Positions 8,981 through 19,800 of a DNA stretch of 37,567 nt are shown piece by piece. The stretch is from Burkholderiales bacterium (GTDB lineage Bacteria > Pseudomonadota > Gammaproteobacteria > Burkholderiales > Burkholderiaceae_C): assembly GCA_026954015.1 (NCBI GenBank), contig JAIXLP010000083.1, positions 35,848 to 73,414 on the forward strand. Direction: 5' to 3'. The first letter of the stretch is position 1. Each line of letters starts with the position of its first letter. The position numbers and the translations under genes are program-made. The notes beneath the pieces are model-generated. The model made no database searches, was not told where the DNA came from, and saw only the letters and a program-made list of their open reading frames with translations.

Positions 8981-9976
8981 CTACGCGAAGTGGTCGAACC
9001 CGGCAAAGTCGTTGGGTACCGGCTGTCCCTCGGCGTTCGTGAGGCGCAACCCGGGCTGCGCCTCGATGCGACCGATGCGCGTCACGCGGGTGGCGCTTGC
9101 CGCACCCGCCGCCCGCACGAGTGCGCGCCGCGCGGGCGGTGCGGTGAACACGAGTTCGTAGTCGTCGCCCCCGGCCAGCACGCAGCCCTGGAGCTGCGTG
9201 GAGGTCAGGGGCAAAGTTTCTGCATCAAACAGGGCTCCAGCGCTGGTGGGGCAAGCGCTGGCAGCTATCAACGCAGTCGTTGGCGTCACCTCGATCGTGG
9301 CACCCACCCCGGATGCATCGAGCACGTGCGCCAGGTCGCCCAGCAGCCCGTCGCTCACGTCGATGCAGCTCGTCGCCACGCCGCGCAGCGCCAGGCCCAG
9401 TGCCACGCGCGGCGTGGGGCGCTCCAGCCGCGCGCGCGCGGTGGCAAGCACCGCCTCGGGCAGCCGCCACGCGCTGCGCAGCGCGTCCAGCGCCAGCCGC
9501 GCCTGCCCCGGCGCGCCGCTCACCCACACGTCGTCGCCCGCGCGCGCGCCGCTGCGCTTGAGCGCGTCGCCCTGCGCCACCTCGCCGAACACGGTGATGC
9601 ACAGGTTCAGCGGCCCCGCCGTGGTGTCGCCGCCGACGAGTTCGCAGCCGTGCGCATCGGCCAGCGCCAGCAGCCCGCGCGCGAAGGCCGCAAGCCAGGG
9701 CTCGTCCACCTTGGGCAGCGCGAGCGCCAGCGTGAACGCCAGCGGGCGGGCGCCGCAGGCCGCCAGGTCGGAAAGATTCACCGCCAGCGCCTTGTGGCCC
9801 AGCGCCTCGGGATCGGTGCCGGCGAAGAAATGCCGCCCCTCGACCAGCATGTCGCTGGAGACGGCCAGTTGCATGCCGGGCGCGGGCGCGAGCAGCGCGC
9901 AGTCGTCGCCCACGCCCAGCGCGGCGCGGCGCGCGGGCCGCGTGAAGTAGCGCGCGATCAGGTCGAACTCACCCAT
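8981..9976 (-). CDS. thiL: Thiamine-monophosphate kinase
   Basis: This 331-residue cytoplasmic enzyme phosphorylates thiamine monophosphate to thiamine pyrophosphate with ATP. Family motifs appear in order: ALGVGDDCALL (about 20-30, metal-binding aspartates), VSSDMLVEGRHFF (about 40), NLSDLAACGARP (about 68), LVGGDTTAGPLNL (about 115), IDVSDGLLGDLAHVLDASG (about 205) and VLAGGDDYELVFTAPP near the end. The ATG at 9976 gives MGEFDLIARYF, the normal start. Oddity: residues about 235-256 (LIAASACPTSAGALFDAETL) come from a copy of the dispersed palindromic repeat. The segment falls between the VSDGLL helix and the GGDDYEL motif, where E. coli ThiL is shorter, so the repeat lengthens a surface linker without breaking the frame. 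The gene lies nine bases after the ybdK-like gene. Confidence 0.95.
   Translation of the reverse strand: MGEFDLIARYFTRPARRAALGVGDDCALLAPAPGMQLAVSSDMLVEGRHFFAGTDPEALGHKALAVNLSDLAACGARPLAFTLALALPKVDEPWLAAFARGLLALADAHGCELVGGDTTAGPLNLCITVFGEVAQGDALKRSGARAGDDVWVSGAPGQARLALDALRSAWRLPEAVLATARARLERPTPRVALGLALRGVATSCIDVSDGLLGDLAHVLDASGVGATIEVTPTTALIAASACPTSAGALFDAETLPLTSTQLQGCVLAGGDDYELVFTAPPARRALVRAAGAASATRVTRIGRIEAQPGLRLTNAEGQPVPNDFAGFDHFA
9212..9272. repeat. Palindromic dispersed repeat, copy B (inside thiL)
   Basis: The plus strand reads AAAGTTTCTGCATCAAACAG, then GGCTCCAGCGCTGG, TGGGG, CAAGCGCTGGCAGCTATCAA. The right half matches the other copies well (CAAGCGCT, then AGCTATCAA); the left arm has drifted from AGCGCTTG to AGCGCTGG. 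It is read on the minus strand as about 20 codons of thiL. Confidence 0.8.
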
Positions 9977-9986
9977 GCTCGCCCAC

Positions 9987-11108
9987 TCACCGCGCTGCGC
10001 GAAAGCGCAGCGCCGCCTGGCGCGTCACTTCCGCCAGCAGCTCCTCGCGCGCCATGCGCTCGCGCAGCCAGCGCGCGTCGTTGTGCCCCGCTGCTGCCTC
10101 GTCGCGCAACAGTTGCAGTGCGCCGGTGGCGCCGTGCGCCTCGGCGTGGGGCGCGATGCGGCCCATCGTGCGCAGGATGTGCTCGCGCAGCGGCAGGTGC
10201 TCGCCGGTCGCGGGCTCGACGTACTCGGCCTCCAGCCCGAAGCGGCAGGCCTGGAAGCGGTTGTAGGTGTAGACGAGGTAATCGTCCTCGGAGGGCGTGA
10301 AGGGCTGTTCGGCCATAAACCATGCCGCCAGCGACTGCACGTAGCCCGCCAGCGCCGCCGCGCGCTCGATCGTGAGCGGTGTGTCGAACACGCGGATTTC
10401 CACCGTGCCGAAGCCCGGCTTGGGGCGGATGTCCCAGTAGAAATCCTTCATGCTCTTGACCACGCCGGTGCCCGTCATCTTGTCGAAGTAGTCCTCGAAC
10501 GCGGCCCAGGTGAGCACGCAGGGCGCGCGCCCCGAGAGCGGAAACGCGAACACGGAATTGAGCCGCGCCGAATCGAACTGCGTGTCGTGCCCCTGCACGT
10601 AGGGGCTGGACGCCGAGAGCGCGATGAAGTGCGCAATGTAGCGGCTCATGCGGTGCAGCATCAGGAGCGCCGCGTCCGCGTCGGGGCAGCCCACGTGCAC
10701 GTGCTGGCCGAAGATGGTGAACTGCTTGGACAGGTAGCCGTAGAGCTGCGACAGCTCCAGAAAGCGCGGCTTGTCGTAGATGCGCCGCTCGTGCCACTGC
10801 TGAAACGGGTGCGTGCCGCCGCCGAGCACCGCGATGTTGAGCTTGTCCGCGCTTTTCACGAGCGCGTCGCGGATCTGCGTGAGCTGGCCCAGCACCTCGG
10901 CGCTGCTGCGGCACACGTCGGTGGAAATCTCGATCATGCCGCTCGTCATCTCCGGCACCACGCTGCCGGGCAGCGGTTCCTTCTTCATCAGGCGCAGCAT
11001 GTCCTCGGCATAGGGCGCAAGGTCGTAGTCGTGCGTGTTGACGAGCTGCAGCTCCAGCTCCACGCCGAGCGTGAGCGGCTGTGAATCGTGGAAGGCTTCC
11101 AGGTTCAT
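9987..11108 (-). CDS. YbdK-family carboxylate-amine ligase (GCS2)
   Basis: This 373-residue protein of the glutamate-cysteine ligase type 2 fold couples a carboxylate to an amine using ATP; in E. coli YbdK the activity is weak gamma-glutamylcysteine synthesis. The sequence shows [13 protein letters not shown] at the N-terminus, the acidic [56 protein letters not shown], and [19 protein letters not shown]. The ATG at 11108 gives [10 protein letters not shown]. The reading frame is open far upstream, but that region is antisense to other genes. The start codon overlaps the antiporter stop (ATGA), so the two are translationally coupled. The true substrate is uncertain. Confidence 0.92.
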   Translation of the reverse strand: MNLEAFHDSQPLTLGVELELQLVNTHDYDLAPYAEDMLRLMKKEPLPGSVVPEMTSGMIEISTDVCRSSAEVLGQLTQIRDALVKSADKLNIAVLGGGTHPFQQWHERRIYDKPRFLELSQLYGYLSKQFTIFGQHVHVGCPDADAALLMLHRMSRYIAHFIALSASSPYVQGHDTQFDSARLNSVFAFPLSGRAPCVLTWAAFEDYFDKMTGTGVVKSMKDFYWDIRPKPGFGTVEIRVFDTPLTIERAAALAGYVQSLAAWFMAEQPFTPSEDDYLVYTYNRFQACRFGLEAEYVEPATGEHLPLREHILRTMGRIAPHAEAHGATGALQLLRDEAAAGHNDARWLRERMAREELLAEVTRQAALRFRAAR

Positions 11109-12379
11109 GGGGACTCCTCGTCGGCCGCTTCTTCCTGGGCGCCTGCGCGCAGCCGCATCTGTGGCGCCCAGGGCTTGATGCTCTCGCCCGCGGCGTATAC
11201 CGCCAGCGTCGCGATCACCGCGCCCAGCACCTCCATGAGCAGGATGGCCGGCAGCGCGATGCGCGCGATGAGCGCGCCCGTCTCCTGCGACGTCGCCATG
11301 AAGCCCGACGTGACGAGCAGCGCCACCGCCGACATCGGCGTGAGCGCGCCGCTGAGCCACACCGCCTGGCGCCAGCTCGCGCCGCTGCCCGCGTTGGCCA
11401 GGCCCACGCCGATCGCCTTCGCCACCAGCCGCACGGCCACCAGCGCCAGCACGCTCGCGGCCACGGCGGGGCTCCACTCGCCCTGCGCCGCGACGGTGGA
11501 CACCAGCACGAACATCAGTATCGCAAGCAGCGCGCGCGCCGAGCTCGCCTGGCGCGGCCATGCCCACGGGCGCGGGTGGATCTGCTTGAGCAGCATGCCG
11601 CCGATCAGCGCCGCCAGCGGCGCCGAACCGCCCAGCGGCGCGGCAAGCGCCGTGGCCAGCGCGATCAGCGCCAGCACCAGGATGGCGGTGTTCTCGCTCA
11701 GCGGGCTCATTGCGCGCAGCGCCAGGCGCAGCACCAGCGCCAGCAGCGCGCCCAGCGCCAGCGATGCACCCAGCACCCGCGCCACCGAGCCCAGCGCCCG
11801 CACCCAGTCCGCCGCCGGCTGCGTGAGCAGCTCGGCCTGCGCCGCGCCCAGCGTCAGCACGTACAGCGACGAGAGCGTGCACAGCACGATCGCGCGCTCG
11901 GTCACCGCGCCCGAGGCGCGCGTGTCCGAGACCACGCGCATCAGCACCGTGGGCGAGGCCGCCACCGCCACCAGCGCCAGCGGCCCCGCGGCGTGCGTCG
12001 GCACCGCGAGCGCGCGCATCGCCCAGTACACCGCCACGTAGGTCAGCACCGACTCGGCGATGCTCTGCACCAGCACCATGGGGTTGTGGCGAAACCAGCG
12101 CATCGGCAGCCGTCCGCCGCACTCGAACAGCACCACCGCCACCGCCAGCTCCATCAGGAACAGCCCCGCGCCCTGCAGCGGCCACACCGCGCCGCCAAAG
12201 CCCAGCAGCCCCACCACGGTACCCACCAGCGTGTAGCCCACCACCTTGGGCAGGCCGCTGTGGCGCTGCACCAGGTAGCCGACCACCGTGGCCACGGCCA
12301 GCAGCAGCGCCCACTGCGCCGTCGGCAGTGCGGCCGCGGGGTGCAGCCAGCGGGTGCCCCAATTCATCCATGCGTCCAT
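11105..12379 (-). CDS. Kef-type cation:proton antiporter (CPA2 family)
   Basis: This 424-residue inner-membrane protein has about twelve hydrophobic segments. Typical CPA2 features are [20 protein letters not shown] near the N-terminus, [57 protein letters not shown], and [18 protein letters not shown] late in the protein. There is no C-terminal TrkA-N/RCK domain, unlike full-length KefB/KefC. It probably exchanges K+ or Na+ for protons. The start is the ATG at 12379, preceded by AAGGAA at a suitable distance; an upstream in-frame ATG at 12403 is less well supported. Coupling to a glutathione-type ligase gene is interesting because Kef systems are glutathione-gated, but this protein lacks the known gating domain. 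Confidence 0.88.
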   Translation of the reverse strand: MDAWMNWGTRWLHPAAALPTAQWALLLAVATVVGYLVQRHSGLPKVVGYTLVGTVVGLLGFGGAVWPLQGAGLFLMELAVAVVLFECGGRLPMRWFRHNPMVLVQSIAESVLTYVAVYWAMRALAVPTHAAGPLALVAVAASPTVLMRVVSDTRASGAVTERAIVLCTLSSLYVLTLGAAQAELLTQPAADWVRALGSVARVLGASLALGALLALVLRLALRAMSPLSENTAILVLALIALATALAAPLGGSAPLAALIGGMLLKQIHPRPWAWPRQASSARALLAILMFVLVSTVAAQGEWSPAVAASVLALVAVRLVAKAIGVGLANAGSGASWRQAVWLSGALTPMSAVALLVTSGFMATSQETGALIARIALPAILLMEVLGAVIATLAVYAAGESIKPWAPQMRLRAGAQEEAADEESP

Positions 12380-12469
12380 CCGAATTCCTTGTCCCGCACG
12401 CACGGCGCGGGTGCTTCAAGCGTAGCGCGTGACGCTGCGCGCTTGGGCGCGGCGTCACGCAGGGGTTGC

Positions 12470-12874
12470 TCAGTGCAGCACGCGCCCCGGTTGCGCGGCT
12501 TCGCCGTCGCCCGCGACGGCCTCCAGCGAGAACAGCGGCACCGGGCAGTCGAAGTGCTCGCCATCCTCGGCCACGCAGAAGTAGCTGCCGTGCATGCTGC
12601 CGCTGGCGGTCGTGAGGCGGCAGCCGCTCGTGTACTCGAACGCCTCGCCGGGCGCGAGCAGCGGCTGCTGGCCCACCACCCCCAGCCCCTTGACCTCCTG
12701 CACGCCGCCGTGCGCGTCCACGATGATCCAGTGGCGCGCGATCAGTTGCGCGGTCACGTCGCCCACGTTGGTGATCGTGATCGTGTACGCGAAGCTGTAG
12801 ATGCCGCGCTCGGGCGACGAATGCTCGGGCAGGAACTGCGGGCGCGCCTCGGCGCGGAAGGCGTAGGCAGGCAT
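12470..12874 (-). CDS. apaG: ApaG domain protein
   Basis: This 134-residue protein is of the ApaG family, a single fibronectin-III-like beta-sandwich linked in enterobacteria to Co2+/Mg2+ tolerance; its biochemical role is not settled. The characteristic block reads [20 protein letters not shown] then [17 protein letters not shown]. The N-terminus [20 protein letters not shown] and [23 protein letters not shown] are also typical. The start at 12874 matches the family. An in-frame ATG three codons earlier (12883) is possible. It diverges from rpe across 40 bases, a neighbourhood common in Burkholderiales, and heads the nine-gene minus-strand array, with 90 bases to the antiporter. Confidence 0.93.
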   Translation of the reverse strand: MPAYAFRAEARPQFLPEHSSPERGIYSFAYTITITNVGDVTAQLIARHWIIVDAHGGVQEVKGLGVVGQQPLLAPGEAFEYTSGCRLTTASGSMHGSYFCVAEDGEHFDCPVPLFSLEAVAGDGEAAQPGRVLH

Positions 12875-12914
12875 CGGACACATGGTAGCAGCGCCGCTGC
12901 GACAATGCGGCCCC

Positions 12915-13601
<687 letters not shown>

Positions 13602-13807
13602 TTGCGTCCTGACAACGTATTTGTCTCGAAAACCGAACGCAATCGCCGAATGACCAGCGAAATTCGGGGTTTTGCGGCAACCGACACTCCCCTCTCCCAA
13701 ATAATTGCAACCGGCTGCGTCGTGACGTAACACGGCGCGGCACCTGCTCAGTTGTGGCGGTCATCGTCTGCAGCCCCGGGGCGCAGCGTTCGAGAGGGGT
13801 TTTATCC
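13602..13807 (+). promoter_or_regulatory. rpe to giant-gene intergenic region: terminator-like and leader hairpins
   Basis: This 206-base gap is visibly less GC-rich than its surroundings. CCGAAT (13646-13651) and ATTCGG (13662-13667) can pair around a ten-base loop and are followed by GGTTTT, a weak intrinsic-terminator candidate for rpe. A low-confidence promoter for the giant gene is TTGCAA (13705-13710), 17 bases, TAACAC (13728-13733). Just ahead of the ribosome site, CTGC-A-GCCCC and GGGGC-GCAG (13768-13786) form a strong compact hairpin. GAGAGGGG (about 13792-13799) is the ribosome site, eight bases before the ATG at 13808. Confidence 0.4.
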
Positions 13808-16800
13808 ATGTCGTTGTCGCATTCGGTGCTGGCATCCAGCCGCTGCGTGTCCCCGGTTGCCGGGTGGTTGCGTCGGGGGGCGGTGCTGCTCGCAATCGGG
13901 TTGATCTCGGTGGCCGCGTTGGCCGACCCGAATCCCGAATTCACGGTGGGCGTGAACAACGCGCCTGGCCAGAAGACCACGCTCAAGCCGGGCGAGCAGA
14001 CCGTCGTCCGCTTCACGCTGCAGAATGATTCGGCAACCCCGTTCAATGGGGTGCACTTCGATGTGTCGCCTACGGGCGGCGGCACCAACACGCTGGTAGT
14101 GGTGGGCTCCCCTCCGTTTCCCATCACAGGCACGGGCTGTACCGGCGGTGCAGTGGATGTATCCGCCGGCGCAGGCAATGTGAAGCTGACCGGCCTGACC
14201 GTGCCCGCCAAGGCTGGAGGTACACCCGGCGTGTGTTATGTGGACGTGCCGGTGATGGCGATCTCGTCCGCAGGTGCATCCTCCACCGTCACCTATGCGT
14301 TGGATGAGGGTGCGGTGGGCACGGCGGGCAGCGACACCAACAAGACTGGCGGGAGCCAGGGTTTCGCCGTTCTGGAGGCTGCGCGGCCCACCTGGACCAA
14401 GGCGTTTTCGCCCTCCACGGCGGTCCTCGGGGGAGCGCCCGCCACGCTGACGCTCAAGATCACCAATCCGGCCGATGGCGTTGCGCTCAGCGGCATTCAT
14501 TTCGAGGACGTGTTTCCGACGGCTGGTGGCAAGGCGGTGATCGAGCCCGAAGGCACTCCGGCCACGCTTGCGGGCTGCGGGCCGAGCGCTGCTGCGGCGT
14601 TGACCACGGGCGACAACGCCAAGGTCAGCGTCACCGACGCATCGCTCGCGTCGGGCCAGACCTGTACCGTGACGATGCAGGTCAAGGCGCGCCAGACCAA
14701 TGGCGAGTACCAACTGGCCAATCAGCAGAACAGGCTCGACCCTGCCGGCTTTGGCAGTGACCAGGGCCTCAAGCCCGGCACGACGGCCACGGCCAACATC
14801 ACCGTGCGCTCGCCGCTTTCGGTCACCAAGAGTGCAACCCCGGCGCGCGTCGCCAGCGGCCAAAACGGGACGTTCGTCGTGACGCTGACCAACAGCGGCA
14901 CCGTTGCGTTGCCGGTGACGCAGTTCAACGAGCTCAACATCGATGGCGGAGGGCAATCGGGTCAACGCCTGACGCCGACGGGCATCAGCAACAGCTGCGG
15001 TGGTACCAACACCTACACCGCCAGCGCTGGCGGCGGCTTCCAGACGGGTGGTTACAGCATTCCCGCTGGCAGTAGTTGCACGATCGCGGTCACCTTCACG
15101 GGAACGACGGACAACAACACCCCGCTCACCTTCACCAACAGCATTCCTAAAGCTGCGATCGACGTGGGCGATGCGGCCATCGTCAGCCAGGACGCGAGCG
15201 CAGCAGTCACGATCATCGACGAGCTGTTCGTCGACAAGTCGCGCTCGCCGGCAAATGCGGCGCCTGGCAGCGCGGTCCGGTACACGGTCACGATCAGCAA
15301 CTTCGGCACGACGGACCGCACCGATGTGCACCTCACCGACGCGCTGAAAAACGGCTCGACCTTCCTCACTGGAACCATCGGCGGCGCGGACTACACGCCG
15401 ACGTTGACTCCAGCGTGCGGCGTGCTCGGCAACGTGCCCGCCAAGGGCGCAACCGCCGTGGATTTCATCATCCCGACGCTGGCGGCAGCCAGCGGCAACA
15501 CACCCGGCCAGTGCGTGGTGTCGTTCTGGGTGATGACCAGCCCGGATGCGACGACCAATACCGCGAACCGCATCGATCAGTGCGGTGTCTGGTACGGCTC
15601 GCAGGCTGCGCCGAACTGCAACGGCAGACCATCGAACGAGGTGACGACCACCTATCAGAAGGCGCTGGTGGCCGACAAGACCTTCAATGGCACGAACTAC
15701 CAGTATCCGGGTGGCATGCCGAACGGTACGGACCAGACCGGCCTGAGCAAGCCCGAAGGCACGCCGGTGACGATGCGCATCCGCGTGCGCAACTACAGTG
15801 ACGCCCCGCTCACCACGGTCACGCTGGGCGACACATTCCCGAGCGGGTTGAAGATCGCCGCGGTGCCCAATGCCTCATCCACCTGCGGCGGCACGGTCAC
15901 GGCTGCGGCGGGCACCACCTCGATCGCGCTCAACGGCGCGGAAATTCCCGCGCGCACCGCGTCCACCAACGCCCCTGGCCTCTGCACGGTGCAGGTCGAT
16001 GTCGTCGGCCCCGCGGGCACCTACCCGAATACCGCGCAGGTCACGGCGACGCAGACCTACGCGGACGGCGAGGTGGCGACCGTCGAGGCGAACACCAACC
16101 AGGCGACGCTGACCTATACCGGCGCGCTCGAGACGGCCAAGGTCTTCATTCCCGGCGCCATGACGGCCGACGGCAAGGCGCAGGTGCGCATCCGCCTGAC
16201 GAACACCGACCCGGTGAACGCGTTGACCGACGTCAGCGTGACCGATCCGCTGCCCGCCGCGCCCAACGGTCTGGTGCTGGCCAATCCTGCGGGCATGTAC
16301 ACCACCTGCGGCGGCAGCCCGGTCGTGACGGGCGCAGCCGGAGGCAACCAGGCCCGACTGACCGGGGCCGCGCTGCCACCGGGCGGTTCGTGCGACTTCC
16401 TGTTCGACGTCGTCAACACCGGCAGCGGCACCGGCAACTGGGTCAACACGATTCCCATCGGTGGCGTGACCGCGGCTAACGACGTGCACAACACGACGCC
16501 GGTGACGGCAACGCTCTTGCGCAGCAGCGAGGCGGTGCCCACGCTCTCCAAGAGCATCAGCCCGACGACCGTGGCGCCCGGTGAAGCGGCGCGGCTCACG
16601 ATCCTGATCACCAACGGCAACCAGGCCGTCACCGGACTGGCGGTCACCGACTATTTCACGACCGACGGTACCGCCAGCGGTACGCCCAACGGCATGCGCA
16701 TCGCCAACCCGGCGAATGTGGCGACCACCTGTACCGGGGCCGTTCCTGCGGCGATCGTGGGCAGCGCGCAACTGGCGCTGACGGGGGGGCAGCTCGCGGC

Positions 16801-19800
16801 AAGCGCCAGTTGCACCCTGAGCGTGGACGTGACCAGCACCAACCCGGGTGCGGTGGTGAACACGATACCGCTGAAAGCGATCACGACCGACCAGGGGCAC
16901 ACCAACAGCACCACGATGGGCTCGGCCACGCTGCAGACGAACAAGAGCATGACGCTGGACAAGCACTTCATCCCGAACGTGGCCTCGGCCGGCGAACGCG
17001 TGCGCCTGCGCATCAACTTCCATAACTCGACCATGGTCGCCGCGACCAATTTCGCGTTGACCGACAACCTGCCGGCGGGCATGGTTGTGCCCCCGGGGCC
17101 GAACGTGGTGCAGACCTGCGGGCCGAACACCGTGGTGGACGTGAGTGACGCCACCAAGGTGATGATTTCCAGGGGCACGCTGGCCGCCGCAGTGGGCGGC
17201 AGCACCACCTCCTGCTACGTGGAGCTGGACGTGCAGGCCAGCGCCGAGGGCGACTACGTCAACACCATCCCGAACCGGGGCTTCACCGTCGATGGAGACC
17301 CGGTGGACCACCCGCCCTCAAGCGACACGCTGCATGTGCTCAAGCCGTTGGTGCTGCACAAGGCCATCGACAGCCGCACGCTCGATGCGGGCAGCCCGGC
17401 CGGTTTCACCACCGGCGCGGCCACGCGTGCGCAGGGGCAGCCGGCAACGTTGACGCTGCGCCTGACCAATCCCAACACCAGCGCGGTGAGCGAGCTGGTC
17501 GTGATCGACAACCTGCCCACGGGCCTGGTGGTGGCGCTGACGCCCGACACTGCCACCACCTGCTCGAACGGCACGGTGACGGCGGCGCCCTCCGCGACGT
17601 CGGTGCGCCTGACCGGCGCGACGCTCGCGGCCGGCGCCAGTTGCGACGTGACGGTGCAGGTGTTGAGCAACACGCCCGGCAACTACGTCAATACCGTGCC
17701 CGCCGGGGCGGTGACGACGAAGGAAGGCGTGACCAACGGCAGCGTGACGAACGCCGAGCTGGTCGTGAGCGGCGTGCCGACGGTGGCCAAGCAGTTCACC
17801 CCGGCAGTGATTCCGGCCAACGGCACCTCGCGCCTGACGATCGTGCTGGGCAACCCGAACACGACCGAATTGACGCTGACGGCGGCTCTGGTGGACACGC
17901 TGCCCACGGCCCCTGGCACGATGAAGGTTGCTACCCCGCCGGCGGTCGGTGGCACCTGCCCCGGCACGGTGACCGCCGCCGCGGGCGCGCTGAGCGTGAC
18001 CTACGCCAGCGGCGCGAAGATCCCGGCAGGGGGCTGCACGATCGAGGTCAACGTCACGGCCGACCTGGCGGGCACGTACAACAACACCATCCCCTCGGGC
18101 GCGCTGCAGACCGACGGGGGCCACAATGCCGACGCAGCCAACGCGCCGCTCAAGGTGAGCACGCAGGGCTATATCTCGGGCAAGGTGTACGCGGACAACA
18201 ACGTCACACCCGACGGCGTGTTCAACGGCACCGATCAGCCCATCGCCGGCGTGCCGGTGGAACTACATGCGGGTAACAGTTGCACGGGCGCACTGCTGGC
18301 TACGGCAACCACGGATGCGCTGGGCAACTATCTGTTCTCCGACCTTGCCGCGGGCAGCTATTCGGTGTGCCAGGGCAGCCAGCCGCCGGGTACCAGCAAC
18401 GGTACCACCACCGCGGGCACGATCCAGTCCGTGAATGGCAGCACCGGGACGCCGGGCAGCGCCAGCAACCCCAGTGCGACGACGAGCGCGATCGCTGGCA
18501 TCGTGCTGGGCGCAACCGGCACTGGTGAGGTCAGCGGCTCGGTGGACAACAACTTCGCCGAAATCAAGCCGTCGAGCATCAGCGGCAAGGTGTACAAGGA
18601 CCTGAACAACGACGGCCTCATCAATGGCGCCGACAGCGGCATTGGTGGCCAGACGGTGCAGTTGCTCGATGGCATGGGCAACGTCGTGCAGACGACCGTG
18701 ACCGACGCCGACGGCAACTACCGCTTTGACAACCTGCTGCCCGGCACCTACAGCGTGCGCCAGCCGGCCCAGCCTGACGGCACGTCCAACGGCAAGGCTG
18801 CGGGCGGGAGCGTGCCCAATGGCGGCACCGCCGGCGTGGGCAGCAATCCCAGCGCCACGAGCAGCCAGATCGCGGGCATCGTGCTGCCGCCCAACACGCA
18901 CGCCACGGGCAACAACTTCGGTGAAATTCCGGGCAACCGCACGATCAGCGGCAGCGTGTTCCTCGACGTCAACAACGATGGCCTGATGAACGGCACCGAT
19001 CACGGCATCGGAGGCGTGCCCATCACGCTCACCGGAACTGACGTCAACGGCAACACCATCACGCGCAGCACGACGACGCAGCCGGACGGCAGCTACAGCT
19101 TCACCGATCTGCCCGAGGGCACCTACACCATCGTGCAGCCGGGCCAGCCTGATGGCACGACCAATGCGCCGCCGCACGCGGGCACCACGGGGGGCACGCC
19201 GAGCAACCCGACGGCCACGAGCAGCCAGATCGCGAGCATCAACCTTACCGGCGCCAACACGGTGTCGGCGAACAACAACTTCCCCGAACAGCCCGGGCCG
19301 CATCCCGATCTGAAGATCGTCAAGACCTCGCTCACGAACACGCTGGCCGCGGGTTCGAGCGTGCCGGGCGTCTTCACGCTCACCCCGAGCAACATCGGCA
19401 CGGTGCCGACCTCGGGCACGATCACCGTCACCGACCCGCTGCCCGCGGGCATGACGCTGGCGGCGCCGGCCACCGGCGCGGGCTGGTCCTGCCCGGCGCC
19501 AGCCGGCGCGACGAGCGTCACCTGCACGAGCGACGCCGTGATCGCCGCGGGTGCGACGGGTGCGCCGATCACCATCAAGGTGCTTGCGTCCGTATCGGCC
19601 AGCGGTGAGCTGCTTACCAACATCGCGCGCATCAGCGGCGGCGGTGAACCCGACGGTTTCGTCGGCCCCGAGAATGAAAGCGCCGCGCAGGTGCAGGCAT
19701 CAGCGCCGGCCAAGGTCAGCGGCACGGTCTGGCGCGACGTCAACCACGACCGCGTGCTCGATCCGGGCGAACCGCGTGTGTCGGGCGTGCGCGTCGAACT

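Noticed and set aside
8892-9990. TPP riboswitch near thiL
   Set aside because: No sequence resembling the conserved THI-box core was seen upstream of thiL. The gene sits nine bases after the ybdK-like gene and seems to share its transcript.
18100-19300. CRISPR-like or tandem DNA array in the repetitive section of the giant gene
   Set aside because: The repeats are protein modules of about 360 bases in frame, with no short identical direct repeats or spacer structure.
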